22,393 nucleotides of DNA from Bacteroidota bacterium. Its GTDB lineage: Bacteria > Bacteroidota > Bacteroidia > Cytophagales > Cyclobacteriaceae. The stretch lies in the NCBI GenBank assembly GCA_023431285.1, contig JAEYXN010000158.1:1-22393 (forward strand), in the 5' to 3' direction. The notes under the pieces are model-generated. The model was not told where the DNA came from. It worked only from the letters and a program-made list of their open reading frames with translations, and did no database searches. The position numbers and the translations under genes were made by a program. Below are positions 7,524-16,945 of this stretch, one piece after another. Within the stretch, counting starts at the first letter, position 1. Every line of letters begins with the position of its first letter.

Positions 7524-7816
7524 ACACTGCACCTGAGAAAAATCAGCAATTCCTCCCTGTCCTATAAGGCGCTGATTATTAATACGATCCAAACCGTCTT
7601 TCAGCAGATGTGTGTTTCTGATGGCGTATCACTGAATTGTGTGCGTCTGTGCAAAAACTTGTTTCTGGCGTTCCAGAGCGGTTTTTGAGCTTGCGATTGA
7701 ACCGTATCAAAATTTGTAAGTATCTACTTGTCAGATAGTTATAATGTGATTCGATGGGTTCACGCTAAATTTGAAGAGTCAGTAAAACCCAACCAATTAA
7801 AACAGTCAAAATTTTT
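7488..7816. other. 329-bp intergenic region upstream of the glucan locus
   Basis: No credible gene is seen here. From left to right the region holds: the right arm of the hairpin over the receptor stop codon; an inverted repeat AATCAGC (7541-7547) / GCTGATT (7571-7577); a short stem TCTGG-CGTT-CCAGA (7664-7677) followed after four bases by TTTTT (7682-7686), which could be a weak terminator; and two promoter-like arrangements. One of these is TTTG (7684-7687) 21 bases before AAAATTTG (7709-7716). The other is the perfect -7 box TAAATTTG at 7766-7773. The length fits a regulated promoter for the transporter operon. Confidence 0.6.
7766..7773 (+). promoter_or_regulatory. Candidate -7 promoter box for the SusC-like operon
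   Basis: TAAATTTG matches the Bacteroidota -7 consensus fully and lies 43 bases before the ATG at 7817. No good TTG/TTTG is found at the -33 spacing, which would fit an activator-dependent promoter. The alternative pair at 7684/7709 has a better -33 box but one mismatch in the -7 box. Confidence 0.42.
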
Positions 7817-10747
7817 ATGAGACGAAAACTTGTCTTTGCATTAGTGGCCTTGTGCATGGCGATCCCGCTTGCTGCCCAGGACACGATGATTTCGGGCACC
7901 GTCAATGACGACGCCGGGCTATCTCTTCCAGGGGTAAACATTCTGATCAAGGGAACCACGACAGGTGCCACGACGGACATGAACGGGAAATACAGCTTAC
8001 AGGTACCTGCCGGAAGTACGCTGATTTTCTCGTTTATCGGTTACGTAACGCAGGAGATCGCTGTCGGAAATCAGTCGACGATCAATGTTACCATGATTTC
8101 GGACGTTACCACGCTATCAGAACTCGTGGTAGTGGGGTACGGCGTGCAGGAGAAGAAGGACATCACCGGGGCGGTGGCCGTGGTGAACTCTGAAGTGTTT
8201 GAGTCCCGGCCTAATAGTCAGTTCGGGAATTTGATCGCTGGTAAAACAGCCGGTGTTCAGGTAATCACGCCATCAGGAAAACCTTCAGCCGGCTTCAGTA
8301 TCCGCGTTCGCGGAACGACGTCGCTCTACGGAGGAAGTGAACCATTGTACGTGGTGGATGGTGTACCAGCAACGGATACACGCACCATCAACCCCGCGGA
8401 TATCGAATCAATCTCCGTGTTGAAAGACGCTTCATCAGCGGCGATCTATGGAGCACAGGGAGCCAATGGCGTTGTACTCATCACAACTAAGCGTGCGAAA
8501 TCAGAAACGCCGCGCTTTGAATTCAGCTCATACCTTGGATATGCGACCGCGTGGAAAACGCTTGACGTGCTCAACAGCGAACAATACCGCGACCTGATGA
8601 CGGAATTGGGACAGTACACAGACTGGTCTCGCTATACCGCCAATACAGACTGGCAGAATGAAGTCTTCCAGCGTGGTACATCGCAGAACTATCAGCTTGC
8701 AGTATCCGGCAAAACCGATAAAACAAACTACTATGTATCAGGTGGCTGGACTCAGCAGAAAGGTTCGGTAAGAAGTTCAGAAATGGATCGCTACAACCTG
8801 AAGATGAGTCTCGAGCAGAAGGTCAACAGCTTTCTGACATTCGGAACGAACATTAACTACATGCGATACCATGATGTCGATGTTTCTGACAACCAGGCCA
8901 TCAATCAGGGTGGTGTCATCCTCGGGATGCTTTCCACACCTCCAAACATCGGGATCTACAATTCCAATGGTACGTTTACCAGCAACCCGTTCCAGGACTG
9001 GGAGAACCCGATTTCATCTACTGATGGATCCGACCGTGATTATAACATGCAACGGGTACTCGGAAATGTTTATGCTGAAGTACAATTCCTGAAGAACTTT
9101 AAGTTCAGAACCAATCTTGGTATTGACGCTAATAACGATGTCTACGACTACTTCCTCGATCCATTCAGAACCAGCTATGGACGTGCGAGAAAAGGTATTG
9201 GCAGAAACAGCACCAATGTGAATAATCACACGATCTTCGATAATACGCTTACATATTCGAAGACCATTGACGATCATAATTTTTCAGTGATGGTGGGTAC
9301 GGTTATGCAGAGTGGCCGTTATGAAAGCAACAATATTGAGACGAACGGATTTGCGAACGCAGGTATTCCTACTACAGGGGCGGGGTCTACGATCATCTCT
9401 GCCAGCAACTCGAAGAGCGAAAGTGCAAACACGTCGCTCATCTCACGGATTACATATGACTATGCAAGCAAATATTTGTTCACAGCTAACTTCAGACGTG
9501 ACGGATCTTTCAACTTCGGTCCGAACAACCGCTACGGACATTTCCCATCATTCTCATTAGGCTGGAGGTTATCTGAAGAATCATTTATGGCCAGCCTGAG
9601 AGACCAGATCGATGATATGAAGATCCGCGTTGGTTACGGCATCCTCGGCAACGATAAGGTTACACGCTACGCCTACTTCGGGCGTGTGGGCTATGGAGCA
9701 AACTATCCAATCGGTGGCGTGATACAGCCAGGTAGTTATCAATCTTCTATCGAGAACCGCGATTTGAAATGGGAAACTACGGAACAGATCAACGTTGGTC
9801 TTGACGTGACTATCCTTGATGGTCGCCTGACCTTTGCGGCAGATGGTTATATCAAGAACACTTCCGATCTGTTGCTTGAAGTACCTCTTCCACGGTCAAC
9901 AGGTTTCGATACCGGTTTAAAGAACGTCGGTAAGATCCAGAACAAGGGAATCGAGTTTGAAGCAAGTTCAAGAAATCTGACCGGTGATCTTACCTGGGAG
10001 ACTAACTTCAACATTACGTTCAACAGAAATGAAGTGGTGGACATCCTGGGACGTTCCATCATTGGTGGAGGAATTCCAGGGAGAGGCGATGTCAGCTTCT
10101 CATCGGAAGGTCATCCTCTTGGAATGTTCTATGGTTACATCTACGGAGGTGTTGATCCACAGACCGGTGACGCTTACTACATCGACAAGAATGGTGAAAG
10201 CACTTTCACACCGGCGGCTGATGACAGAACGTTCATTGGAAATCCTAATCCGGACTTCTTCTATGGTTTGACGAACACATTGTCATACAAGAATTTTGAT
10301 CTGAGTATTTTCCTTCAGGGACAGTATGGTAATGACATCTTCAATGCTACAAGGGTAGAAACTGAAGGCATGACAGATGCGAAGAATCAGACTGCAGCTG
10401 TCGCAGACCGTTGGAGAGCGCCTGGCGATGTAACGGATATACCGCGCGCAGTATGGGGAAATACAAATAACTCGAGAATCTCCACGCGCTTCATCGAGGA
10501 TGGTTCATTCCTGAGAGTGAAGGCTCTCACACTGGGCTACAACGTTCCGCAGAACATCCTGCAGAAAGCACACCTCAGTAGTGCGAAAATTTATTTCACT
10601 GGAGAGAACCTGCTCACTTTTACCAAGTACAAAGGGTACGATCCGGAGGTAAATGCTTTCGGTGCAAGCAACACAGTTCTTGGCGTGGACTTCGGAACCT
10701 ATCCGCAGACGCGCAACCTGATACTGGGTTTAAACATATCATTCTAA
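7817..10747 (+). CDS. SusC/RagA-family TonB-dependent glycan transporter
   Basis: Outer-membrane, TonB-driven importer of oligosaccharides, working as the barrel under a SusD lid. The 976 residues begin with a signal peptide (1-20, LAA cleavage). A carboxypeptidase-regulatory-like N-terminal extension follows (about 24-97, GTVNDDAGLSLPGVNI...). A TonB-box-like stretch lies at about 100-109 (LSELVVVGYG). The plug domain (about 113-225) carries the SusC signature RVRGTTSL, PLYVVDG, and VLKDASSAAIYGAQGANGVV. The remaining 750 residues alternate like barrel strands and end in an aromatic residue (LGLNISF), as required for BAM-dependent insertion. It is the first gene of the locus; the SusD partner starts 10 bases after its stop. 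The absence of an N-terminal STN/secretin domain means it does not itself carry the FecA-type sigma-regulator signalling module. The cargo is inferred from the enzymes downstream. Confidence 0.96.
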   Translation: MRRKLVFALVALCMAIPLAAQDTMISGTVNDDAGLSLPGVNILIKGTTTGATTDMNGKYSLQVPAGSTLIFSFIGYVTQEIAVGNQSTINVTMISDVTTLSELVVVGYGVQEKKDITGAVAVVNSEVFESRPNSQFGNLIAGKTAGVQVITPSGKPSAGFSIRVRGTTSLYGGSEPLYVVDGVPATDTRTINPADIESISVLKDASSAAIYGAQGANGVVLITTKRAKSETPRFEFSSYLGYATAWKTLDVLNSEQYRDLMTELGQYTDWSRYTANTDWQNEVFQRGTSQNYQLAVSGKTDKTNYYVSGGWTQQKGSVRSSEMDRYNLKMSLEQKVNSFLTFGTNINYMRYHDVDVSDNQAINQGGVILGMLSTPPNIGIYNSNGTFTSNPFQDWENPISSTDGSDRDYNMQRVLGNVYAEVQFLKNFKFRTNLGIDANNDVYDYFLDPFRTSYGRARKGIGRNSTNVNNHTIFDNTLTYSKTIDDHNFSVMVGTVMQSGRYESNNIETNGFANAGIPTTGAGSTIISASNSKSESANTSLISRITYDYASKYLFTANFRRDGSFNFGPNNRYGHFPSFSLGWRLSEESFMASLRDQIDDMKIRVGYGILGNDKVTRYAYFGRVGYGANYPIGGVIQPGSYQSSIENRDLKWETTEQINVGLDVTILDGRLTFAADGYIKNTSDLLLEVPLPRSTGFDTGLKNVGKIQNKGIEFEASSRNLTGDLTWETNFNITFNRNEVVDILGRSIIGGGIPGRGDVSFSSEGHPLGMFYGYIYGGVDPQTGDAYYIDKNGESTFTPAADDRTFIGNPNPDFFYGLTNTLSYKNFDLSIFLQGQYGNDIFNATRVETEGMTDAKNQTAAVADRWRAPGDVTDIPRAVWGNTNNSRISTRFIEDGSFLRVKALTLGYNVPQNILQKAHLSSAKIYFTGENLLTFTKYKGYDPEVNAFGASNTVLGVDFGTYPQTRNLILGLNISF

Positions 10748-10757
10748 TTCAAGGGTC

Positions 10758-12242
10758 ATGAAAATAACATTGAACATAAGATTACTTCTCGCAGCCGGCC
10801 TTGCTTTCGGCCTCTCGTCTTGCGATGATTTTCTGGAAAGAAAGCCGATCTCAGAGGGAACAATTGAGAACTCTTATCTCACCGCCAGCGATGCCGAGAC
10901 CGCACTCATCGGTGTGTATGATTCGTTCCAGCAGGAATTTTACATTTGGGATAATGTCATCTTCAGTGATATCATCTCCGACAACCATTATGCTGGTGGT
11001 GACAACGCTGAGGTTTTCGCCGTGGACGATCTGAATATTTCACCTACGAACGGAAGGCTATTTGCAAACTGGAGCCAGATCTACAATGCGATTGCCAAGG
11101 CGAACGTCGTGCTTGCGCGGGTGCCGTTGATCAACGACGTGGCGCTGGAAGAAGATAACAGAAGAGCACAGATCATTGGAGAAGCCTCATTTCTGAGAGC
11201 GTATCACTATTACAATCTCCTCAAGCTGTGGGGACGTGTTCCGCTGCTCCTCTCGCCGGTTAGCTCTACGGAGCCTGCTGCCGTAAATGTTCCGCGTTCG
11301 TCAGAGACAGAGATATACGATCAGATAGTCGCTGACCTTGAGGTTGCGGTTGCCAATCTGCCTGACTCGTACGGCAGCGAAGCAAGTGTAAACAAGGCAC
11401 GCGCAACCAAAGGCGCCGCGAATGCGCTGCTGGCCAAAGTATGGGCGCAACGGCAGGACCGCGATTACACCAAGGTGTTGGCTTACGCCGATGCAGTGAT
11501 CAGTAGCCCGGCAGGCTACGCGCTGGCGGAAGAGTTCTCTCACCTTTTCGATGGCAACCACTACAACAATGCCGAGTCTATTCTCGAAGTGCAATACATC
11601 GGTGGAACTGAAGCTAACTGGGGTCCGCAGCTTCTTCTCCCTCCTTCGTTAAGCGGTGACACATGGCGGAAGTTCGTTACACCTTCGCATGACCTGGTGA
11701 AAGCATTCGATGATGAGGGTGATACAAAAAGGAAGGATGTTACGATTCTTTTCGAAAATGCGCCATGGGCTGACGAATTCTGGTCCCTGACTGTTAATGG
11801 TTCTGTTCCTTTCGCTTACAAGTGGAAGAGCGCCAACGGATGGGCTAGTACAAACAGACAGTACATCCTTCGTCTTGCGGATATTATCCTTCTAAAGGCC
11901 GAAGCATTGAATGAGCTTGGACAGCACGCCGAGGCAGCGGACGCACTTGATGAAGTCCGCCTGCGCGCGGGCCTTTCTCCGACCACTGCGGAATCCAGAG
12001 AAGAGCTTAAACTCGCAATCGAAAAAGAGAGAAGGCTTGAACTTGCACAAGAGGCGCAACGATGGGATGACCTGAAACGTTATGGCCGCGCAATCGAAGT
12101 GATGAACAATCTCGTCGAGATAGACCTTCGTACAGGTAATCCGAAAGACTATAACATGACAGAGGCAAAACTCCTTCTGCCGATTCCGCAGTCTGAAAGA
12201 AACCGTAATCCAAACCTCGATCAGAATCCTGGTTACAACTAA
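10758..12242 (+). CDS. SusD/RagB-family glycan-binding lipoprotein
   Basis: Surface lipoprotein of 494 residues that captures glycan and closes over the SusC-like transporter. The lipobox LSSC gives lipidated C22, followed by the acidic residues DD, which fits a Bacteroidota lipoprotein surface-export signal. The N-terminal part has the SusD-like pattern (DFLERKPISEGTIENSYLT, ETALIGVYDSFQ) and tetratricopeptide-like helices (EASFLRAYHYYNLLKLWG). The C-terminal RagB/SusD domain includes the conserved EKERRLELAQEAQRWDDLKR around 422-440 and ends in the family's typical NPNLDQNPGYN. It is in tandem with the transporter gene (10-base gap, AAGGG before the ATG) and 21 bases before the SusE-like gene, so all three are almost certainly one transcript. 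The sugar specificity cannot be read from the sequence. Confidence 0.96.
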   Translation: MKITLNIRLLLAAGLAFGLSSCDDFLERKPISEGTIENSYLTASDAETALIGVYDSFQQEFYIWDNVIFSDIISDNHYAGGDNAEVFAVDDLNISPTNGRLFANWSQIYNAIAKANVVLARVPLINDVALEEDNRRAQIIGEASFLRAYHYYNLLKLWGRVPLLLSPVSSTEPAAVNVPRSSETEIYDQIVADLEVAVANLPDSYGSEASVNKARATKGAANALLAKVWAQRQDRDYTKVLAYADAVISSPAGYALAEEFSHLFDGNHYNNAESILEVQYIGGTEANWGPQLLLPPSLSGDTWRKFVTPSHDLVKAFDDEGDTKRKDVTILFENAPWADEFWSLTVNGSVPFAYKWKSANGWASTNRQYILRLADIILLKAEALNELGQHAEAADALDEVRLRAGLSPTTAESREELKLAIEKERRLELAQEAQRWDDLKRYGRAIEVMNNLVEIDLRTGNPKDYNMTEAKLLLPIPQSERNRNPNLDQNPGYN

Positions 12243-12263
12243 CAACCGAAAGCCTTTAATGAT

Positions 12264-14012
12264 ATGAAGAAGTTATCGATCTATATGTTTCTCCTCACTG
12301 TACTGACCAGTTGGTCATGTGGAGAAGAATCAAATATGGAACCGCTGGGCAACTGGGAGATTACTGCTCCTGCATTGTCCACTCCGACAACCAATACCAA
12401 TATTGTATTGGATGAGAATGCGCCTTCGGTACCGCTGAACTTTCAGTGGGAGCCGGCTACTACAAGCAATCGTTTCGTAGTGGCTTACCGGTTTGTACTG
12501 GTGGAAGCGTCTGCGACCGATCTGACGAACCCTGTTCTGGAGATCGTTCCATCATCAAGTGGCAAGGATCGTTTTGTGAATCTTACTGCAGATCAACTTG
12601 ACTATGCGTTGTGGGCCAGGTGCTATGGACCAGGTGAGTCTGTGAGCCTGAAATGGGTGGTAGTGGCAAAAGCCATCGAGAAGGAAGTTCAGGCATCAAA
12701 CCCGATTACGATAAAACGTTTCGAAACTGATCGTGTGGTGGAAACGATGTTCATCACAGGTGCTGGGGCTGAAGCCGGGGCGGACGTATCCAACGCAGCA
12801 GCTATGCGCGCACGAACGAATGCTGACAATGAGCTTACAGGTGTGTTCGATGTCTATACCACATTGACTAAAGACCAACCGTTTATGTTCCGCGACCGGG
12901 CTAATGCGTTTTCGAAGATCTTTGGAGGCAGCGCAGGCAATATCGAGGAATGCGGAACTCCTGTTGTTGCGCCGGAGTCCGGTCAATACCGCGTCATCGC
13001 AGATTTGAATGATAATACCTATGATTTGTGGAAGGTCGACAAATGGAGTCTTGTAGGCGATGCTGTGCCAGGCGGATGGGGTGGCGACGTTCCATTGAAT
13101 TACGTTGGCAACGGAGTATGGCAGGCACAAATAGAGTTCTTTTATCCTTATGATGGAGCAGGATTTATTTTCCGTGCGAATGGCGACTGGGGTTACATCA
13201 TGAAACAGGTTGAGGGTACTGTGAGTGCGGACGGACTAAGTGGAAGTGTGCTTCTGGAATCAGAAGCTGGGGATGCAGGGGCCACTGTACAGGATTTGCA
13301 CATCGCGAAGACAGGTATACATACCGTTACACTTGACCTAAGGAACTATACATTCACCATTATGGGTGCTCCTGTGGTCCCGGGCGACAACCAGGCAATC
13401 ATCGGTAAGACCACGAGTCCGGAGTCAGATGCGGTGACAGGCAACTTCACGTTCGGTGAATATGACACACCGGATCAACTGTTCCTTCTCTCCGGTGGTT
13501 CCGTTGTAGCGGAACTTACAAAAGACGGTGATACCTTCACGTCTGCCTACCTTGCCCTGGAAGCCAGCAAAACCTATACGCTCAATGATGCAGAAGATGG
13601 ATCAGGAACCACTTACAACAATGTCGGAGATGGTACTATTTCGATAGATCATGATCAGGCGTATAAGCTCACAGTAAGCTTCGCGGATGGTAAACTTTTC
13701 TGGAAGCACTACAACATCAAGTTGTTCCATTGGGATGAGCCAGGTGGCGGATGGGATCAGCGCCAGGAGTTGTTGATGACCTATAGTCACCCGTATAAGT
13801 ACGAGGTCATCGGGACACTTTCTGCGGGATATCATTCCAAGTTTAATTCTCCATGGGAGGTACAGTTTGGAACAGCAGCAACAACGTTGACAGGAACGAT
13901 GACCAACGGAGGTCCAAACTTCGTGGGTATCATGCAAAATGGCTCCTACAAGGCAACCATCGTGGTTAATGATGACTATTCAGAGGCAGAGTACTCATTT
14001 GTAAAGCAATAA
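12264..14012 (+). CDS. SusE/SusF-like outer-membrane glycan-binding lipoprotein
   Basis: Surface glycan-binding protein of 582 residues that probably helps hold polymer near the transporter. The lipobox WSC gives lipidated C19, followed by GEE, an acidic surface-export-like signal. Residues of about 25-150 match the SusE N-terminal domain, an Ig-like fold with a pattern of ITAPALSTP, FQWEPA, VVAYRFVL. After it come SusF/SusE-type binding modules. The clearest begins near 260 (WSLVGDAVPGGWGGDVPL, then VWQAQIEF and FRANGDWGY), with related beta-rich modules at about 370-475 and 475-580 (KLFHWDEPGGGWDQ). Aromatic residues on these modules are the expected sugar contacts. In the Bacteroides beta-1,6-glucan locus the corresponding gene also encodes a surface glycan-binding protein. 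It is followed by a very stable hairpin before the enzyme genes. Confidence 0.88.
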   Translation: MKKLSIYMFLLTVLTSWSCGEESNMEPLGNWEITAPALSTPTTNTNIVLDENAPSVPLNFQWEPATTSNRFVVAYRFVLVEASATDLTNPVLEIVPSSSGKDRFVNLTADQLDYALWARCYGPGESVSLKWVVVAKAIEKEVQASNPITIKRFETDRVVETMFITGAGAEAGADVSNAAAMRARTNADNELTGVFDVYTTLTKDQPFMFRDRANAFSKIFGGSAGNIEECGTPVVAPESGQYRVIADLNDNTYDLWKVDKWSLVGDAVPGGWGGDVPLNYVGNGVWQAQIEFFYPYDGAGFIFRANGDWGYIMKQVEGTVSADGLSGSVLLESEAGDAGATVQDLHIAKTGIHTVTLDLRNYTFTIMGAPVVPGDNQAIIGKTTSPESDAVTGNFTFGEYDTPDQLFLLSGGSVVAELTKDGDTFTSAYLALEASKTYTLNDAEDGSGTTYNNVGDGTISIDHDQAYKLTVSFADGKLFWKHYNIKLFHWDEPGGGWDQRQELLMTYSHPYKYEVIGTLSAGYHSKFNSPWEVQFGTAATTLTGTMTNGGPNFVGIMQNGSYKATIVVNDDYSEAEYSFVKQ

Positions 14013-14022
14013 ATTTCTAACA

Positions 14023-14045
14023 GCCCCGCGGGAGTACCGCGGGGC
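14023..14045 (+). terminator. Perfect 9-bp GC-only hairpin between the binding-protein and enzyme genes
   Basis: GCCCCGCGG (14023-14031) and CCGCGGGGC (14037-14045) are exact reverse complements around the five-base loop GAGTA. There is no T-run after it (GCTAAATCTG), so it is more likely a partial attenuator or an mRNA-stabilising/processing stem protecting the susCDE-like message than a full terminator. The next gene starts 17 bases later. The structure is plain in the sequence; the function is inferred. Confidence 0.6.
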
Positions 14046-14062
14046 GCTAAATCTGACAGAGT

Positions 14063-15487
14063 ATGCGGTTGGTTCTAATAGGTATGGCGTTTTCACTTTC
14101 AGCAATGATGTTTTCATGCGAGAGTGGAAAGCGTGTTGAAGAGACTGGTAACGACACACCCGGCGTGGAGATGTGGGTAACGACAGGAGACAAATCCCTT
14201 CTGTTACAGCGTATCTCAGGCAGGATTTCGCATGGCGTTAAGGACAATGTCCCAACTGTAAAAGTAGATACTACCAAATCTTACCAGACAATGGACGGTT
14301 TTGGGTTTAGTCTTACTGGAGGAAGTGCGATGCTGCTGAATACAAAGTTGTCGGCAGAACAGCGCGCGGAGCTTCTTCGTGAATTGTTTACAACGGAGGG
14401 TAACGGCGTTGGAATAAACTATCTCAGAATAAGCGTTGGGGCCTCCGATCTTGACGAACAGGTTTTCACTTATGCTGATTATACTCCGGGAAAGGGAAAG
14501 TATGATCTGACAGGATTTAGCATTTCAGAAGATAAAAAGCATCTTATCCCGGTGTTGAAAGAGATACTTGCGTTGAATCCTGAGATCAAAATAATGGGTA
14601 GCCCTTGGACGGCCCCTGCATGGATGAAAACGAACAATCATGTAAAACGTGGTAGTCTTAAGAAGGAGCATTATGCAGACTTCGCTACCTATTTTGTGTA
14701 TTACATTCAGGCAATGCAAAAGGAAGGTATCACCATTGATGCGGTCACTATCCAGAATGAACCTGAGAATCCAAAGAATACACCGAGTATGGTCATGACC
14801 GCGGAGGAGCAGGCCGACTTCGTGAAGAACCATCTCGGTCCGGCGTTTGAGGAGGCGGGAATAAAGACGAAGATTGTGGTGTTCGACCACAATTGCGATA
14901 ACCCGGATTATCCTATTGCCATTCTGAATGATCCTGCTGCGAAGAAGTATGTGGATGGTTCTGCCTTTCACTTGTATCTCGGCGAGATCACTGCGATGAG
15001 CAAAGTTCATGAGGCACATCCTGATCGGAATCTGTACTTCACAGAACAATGGACATCCGGCGAAGGCGAATTTGATGGCGATCTGATGTGGCACACGCGT
15101 GAGCTTATGATTGGTGCGCCCCGGAACTGGAGCCGTAACGTACTCGAATGGAATCTTGCTGCGGATCCAAATTTCGATCCCCATACAGACGATGGTGGAT
15201 GTACGATCTGTCAGGGAGCGCTTACTGTAGATGCCGATTCGGTAGCAAGGAACGTTTCCTATTATATCATTGCTCACGGGTCCAAGTTCGTTCCGGATGG
15301 CTCGGTCCGCATCGATTCAAATATTCCTGACGGGCTGCCAAACGTGGCGTATCGTACTCCTGAAGGAAAGAAAGTGTTATTGGTCCTCAATGAGGATTCT
15401 GCTGAAAAAGAATTCAACGTAGGAGAAGGGAAGAAATCCTTTAGTGTCACTATTCCTAAAGGAAGCGTGGCAACCATAGTGTGGTAA
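14063..15487 (+). CDS. GH30 beta-glucanase lipoprotein (first of three)
   Basis: Glycoside hydrolase family 30 enzyme of 474 residues, a retaining (beta/alpha)8 barrel plus beta-sandwich. The likely activity is endo-beta-1,6-glucanase, by resemblance to bacterial GH30 enzymes in similar loci. Lipobox MFSC gives lipidated C19, so it is anchored, perhaps on the cell surface. Catalytic residues are visible: acid/base E233 in IQNEPEN and nucleophile E328 in YFTEQW. Other GH30 marks are GFGFSLTGGSA, SPWTAPAWMKTN and HNCDNPDYP. A C-x2-C motif (GGCTICQG) near the end of the barrel is shared with the third enzyme. The usual YYSIGHFSKF motif is altered here to YYIIAHGSKF. It closely resembles the GH30 gene starting at 16946, so the two are paralogues. 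It starts 17 bases after a GC-rich hairpin. Confidence 0.93.
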   Translation: MRLVLIGMAFSLSAMMFSCESGKRVEETGNDTPGVEMWVTTGDKSLLLQRISGRISHGVKDNVPTVKVDTTKSYQTMDGFGFSLTGGSAMLLNTKLSAEQRAELLRELFTTEGNGVGINYLRISVGASDLDEQVFTYADYTPGKGKYDLTGFSISEDKKHLIPVLKEILALNPEIKIMGSPWTAPAWMKTNNHVKRGSLKKEHYADFATYFVYYIQAMQKEGITIDAVTIQNEPENPKNTPSMVMTAEEQADFVKNHLGPAFEEAGIKTKIVVFDHNCDNPDYPIAILNDPAAKKYVDGSAFHLYLGEITAMSKVHEAHPDRNLYFTEQWTSGEGEFDGDLMWHTRELMIGAPRNWSRNVLEWNLAADPNFDPHTDDGGCTICQGALTVDADSVARNVSYYIIAHGSKFVPDGSVRIDSNIPDGLPNVAYRTPEGKKVLLVLNEDSAEKEFNVGEGKKSFSVTIPKGSVATIVW

Positions 15488-15500
15488 AAAACATCAGATC

Positions 15501-16934
15501 ATGAGCAAACTTAAAATCACCATTGGTTTCCTTCTGGCCGGGTTGGTATTGCTATCACCTGAGGGCTATGCGCAGAAGAAGGTAACTGTCTACACGACAG
15601 CGAAGGACACGGACCTACGCATCTCACGGACTACAGAAGTTGAGCTTAAACCATTTGGACAGCCTTTTGAAACACAACCTTGTGTTTTTATTGATCCAAC
15701 ACACACTTTCCAGACGATGGTTGGAATTGGCGGTGCTATCACTGACGCGTCAGCTGAGACATATGCGAAGCTTTCTCCGGAGGTCCGGGCGCAGTTCGTG
15801 AAAGCATACTTCAGCAATGAGGGCATTGGCTATAACCTTCTCCGGACCAACATCAACAGTTGTGATTTCTCGAGTGGCTCTTACACTTATGTGAAGGACA
15901 ATGATAAGGAGCTTAAATCTTTTGATATCTCACATGACGAGAAGTACAAGATACCGTTGATAAAGGAGGCGATACGTTCTGCCGGGAGTAACACATTGCT
16001 GTATGTCAGTCCATGGAGCCCGCCCTCATGGATGAAAGACAACAGGAACATGCTGCAGGGAGGGAAGCTTCTTCCTGAGTTCCGTGACGCATGGGCGAAC
16101 TATTACGTGAAGTTTATCCAGGCTTATGAGTCAAGAGGAATTCCGGTATGGGGACTCTCTGTGCAGAATGAACCGATGGCAAAGCAGACCTGGGAGTCGT
16201 GTATTTACACTGGAGAGGAGGAGCGTGATTTCATCAAGAATCATCTAGGCCCTACGTTGCACAGGAACGGGATGGCCGGGAAAAAGCTTATCGCGTGGGA
16301 CCACAACAGAGACCTGATCTATCAACGGGCTTCGACGGTACTAAATGATCCTGAGGCGGCAAAGTATGTCTGGGGAATCGGTTTTCACTGGTATGAAACC
16401 TGGACAGGAAGTGATATGCAGTTCGACAACCTTAGAAGAGTACGTGAAGCGTTTCCTGATAAGAATCTTATCTTCACAGAAGGCTGCGTTGAAAAGTTTG
16501 GGTTCGACCGCATCTTTGACTGGACTCTTGGTGAACGCTACGGCAAATCAATGATCCACGACTTCAATGCAGGCACGGCAGCGTGGACTGATTGGAACAT
16601 CCTGCTTGATGAAAAAGGTGGTCCGAACCACGTGGGGAATTTCTGCTTCGCGCCGGTGCACGCTGATACGAGAACAGGCAAGCTCCTGTTTACAAACTCT
16701 TACTATTACATCGGTCACTTTTCGAAATTCATAAAGCCAGGTGCTAAAAGAATAATTAGCAGCGCAAGCCGTGATAAGTTGCAGACTACGGCATTTGTAC
16801 ATCAGGATGGTAAGATCGCAGTCGTGGTGATGAACACCTCGGACGAAAAGCTTGATTATCATTTGTGGTTGGGCGGGAACGCAGCGCAAGTCACCAGCCT
16901 TCCACATTCTATATCCACCATCATAGTTGAATAA
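15501..16934 (+). CDS. GH30 glycosidase, periplasmic (second of three)
   Basis: Glycoside hydrolase family 30 enzyme of 477 residues. It has an ordinary signal peptide (1-24, cleavage after GYA) rather than a lipobox, so it should be soluble in the periplasm. Acid/base E224 (SVQNEP) and nucleophile E327 (IFTEGC) are present, with GGAITDASAET, YVSPWSPPSWMKDN and a C-terminal beta-sandwich after YYYIGHFSKF. It is clearly from a different GH30 branch than its two neighbours: it has a WSPPSW in place of WTAP-W, lacks the C-x2-C motif, and has a distinct nucleophile loop. A plausible role is to degrade imported beta-gluco-oligosaccharides further, as a beta-glucosidase or exo-acting enzyme; this division of labour is inferred from location. 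The exact GH30 subfamily cannot be assigned by eye. It begins 13 bases after the first GH30 gene. Confidence 0.92.
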   Translation: MSKLKITIGFLLAGLVLLSPEGYAQKKVTVYTTAKDTDLRISRTTEVELKPFGQPFETQPCVFIDPTHTFQTMVGIGGAITDASAETYAKLSPEVRAQFVKAYFSNEGIGYNLLRTNINSCDFSSGSYTYVKDNDKELKSFDISHDEKYKIPLIKEAIRSAGSNTLLYVSPWSPPSWMKDNRNMLQGGKLLPEFRDAWANYYVKFIQAYESRGIPVWGLSVQNEPMAKQTWESCIYTGEEERDFIKNHLGPTLHRNGMAGKKLIAWDHNRDLIYQRASTVLNDPEAAKYVWGIGFHWYETWTGSDMQFDNLRRVREAFPDKNLIFTEGCVEKFGFDRIFDWTLGERYGKSMIHDFNAGTAAWTDWNILLDEKGGPNHVGNFCFAPVHADTRTGKLLFTNSYYYIGHFSKFIKPGAKRIISSASRDKLQTTAFVHQDGKIAVVVMNTSDEKLDYHLWLGGNAAQVTSLPHSISTIIVE

Positions 16935-16945
16935 ATATCGCATTC

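Noticed and set aside
7713..7743. Promoter TTTG (7713-7716) with TAGTTATA (7736-7743) before the SusC-like gene
   Set aside because: Spacing is right, but the -7 box has two mismatches in its conserved TTTG; the perfect TAAATTTG at 7766 is preferred.
14525..15277. 250-codon open frame on the minus strand opposite the first GH30 gene (and a 201-codon one at 17411-18016 opposite the third)
   Set aside because: Both lie antisense to well-supported, paralogous GH30 genes; the shared antisense opening follows from the shared coding sequence. Their translations are low-complexity His/Arg/Ile-rich and have no recognisable family.
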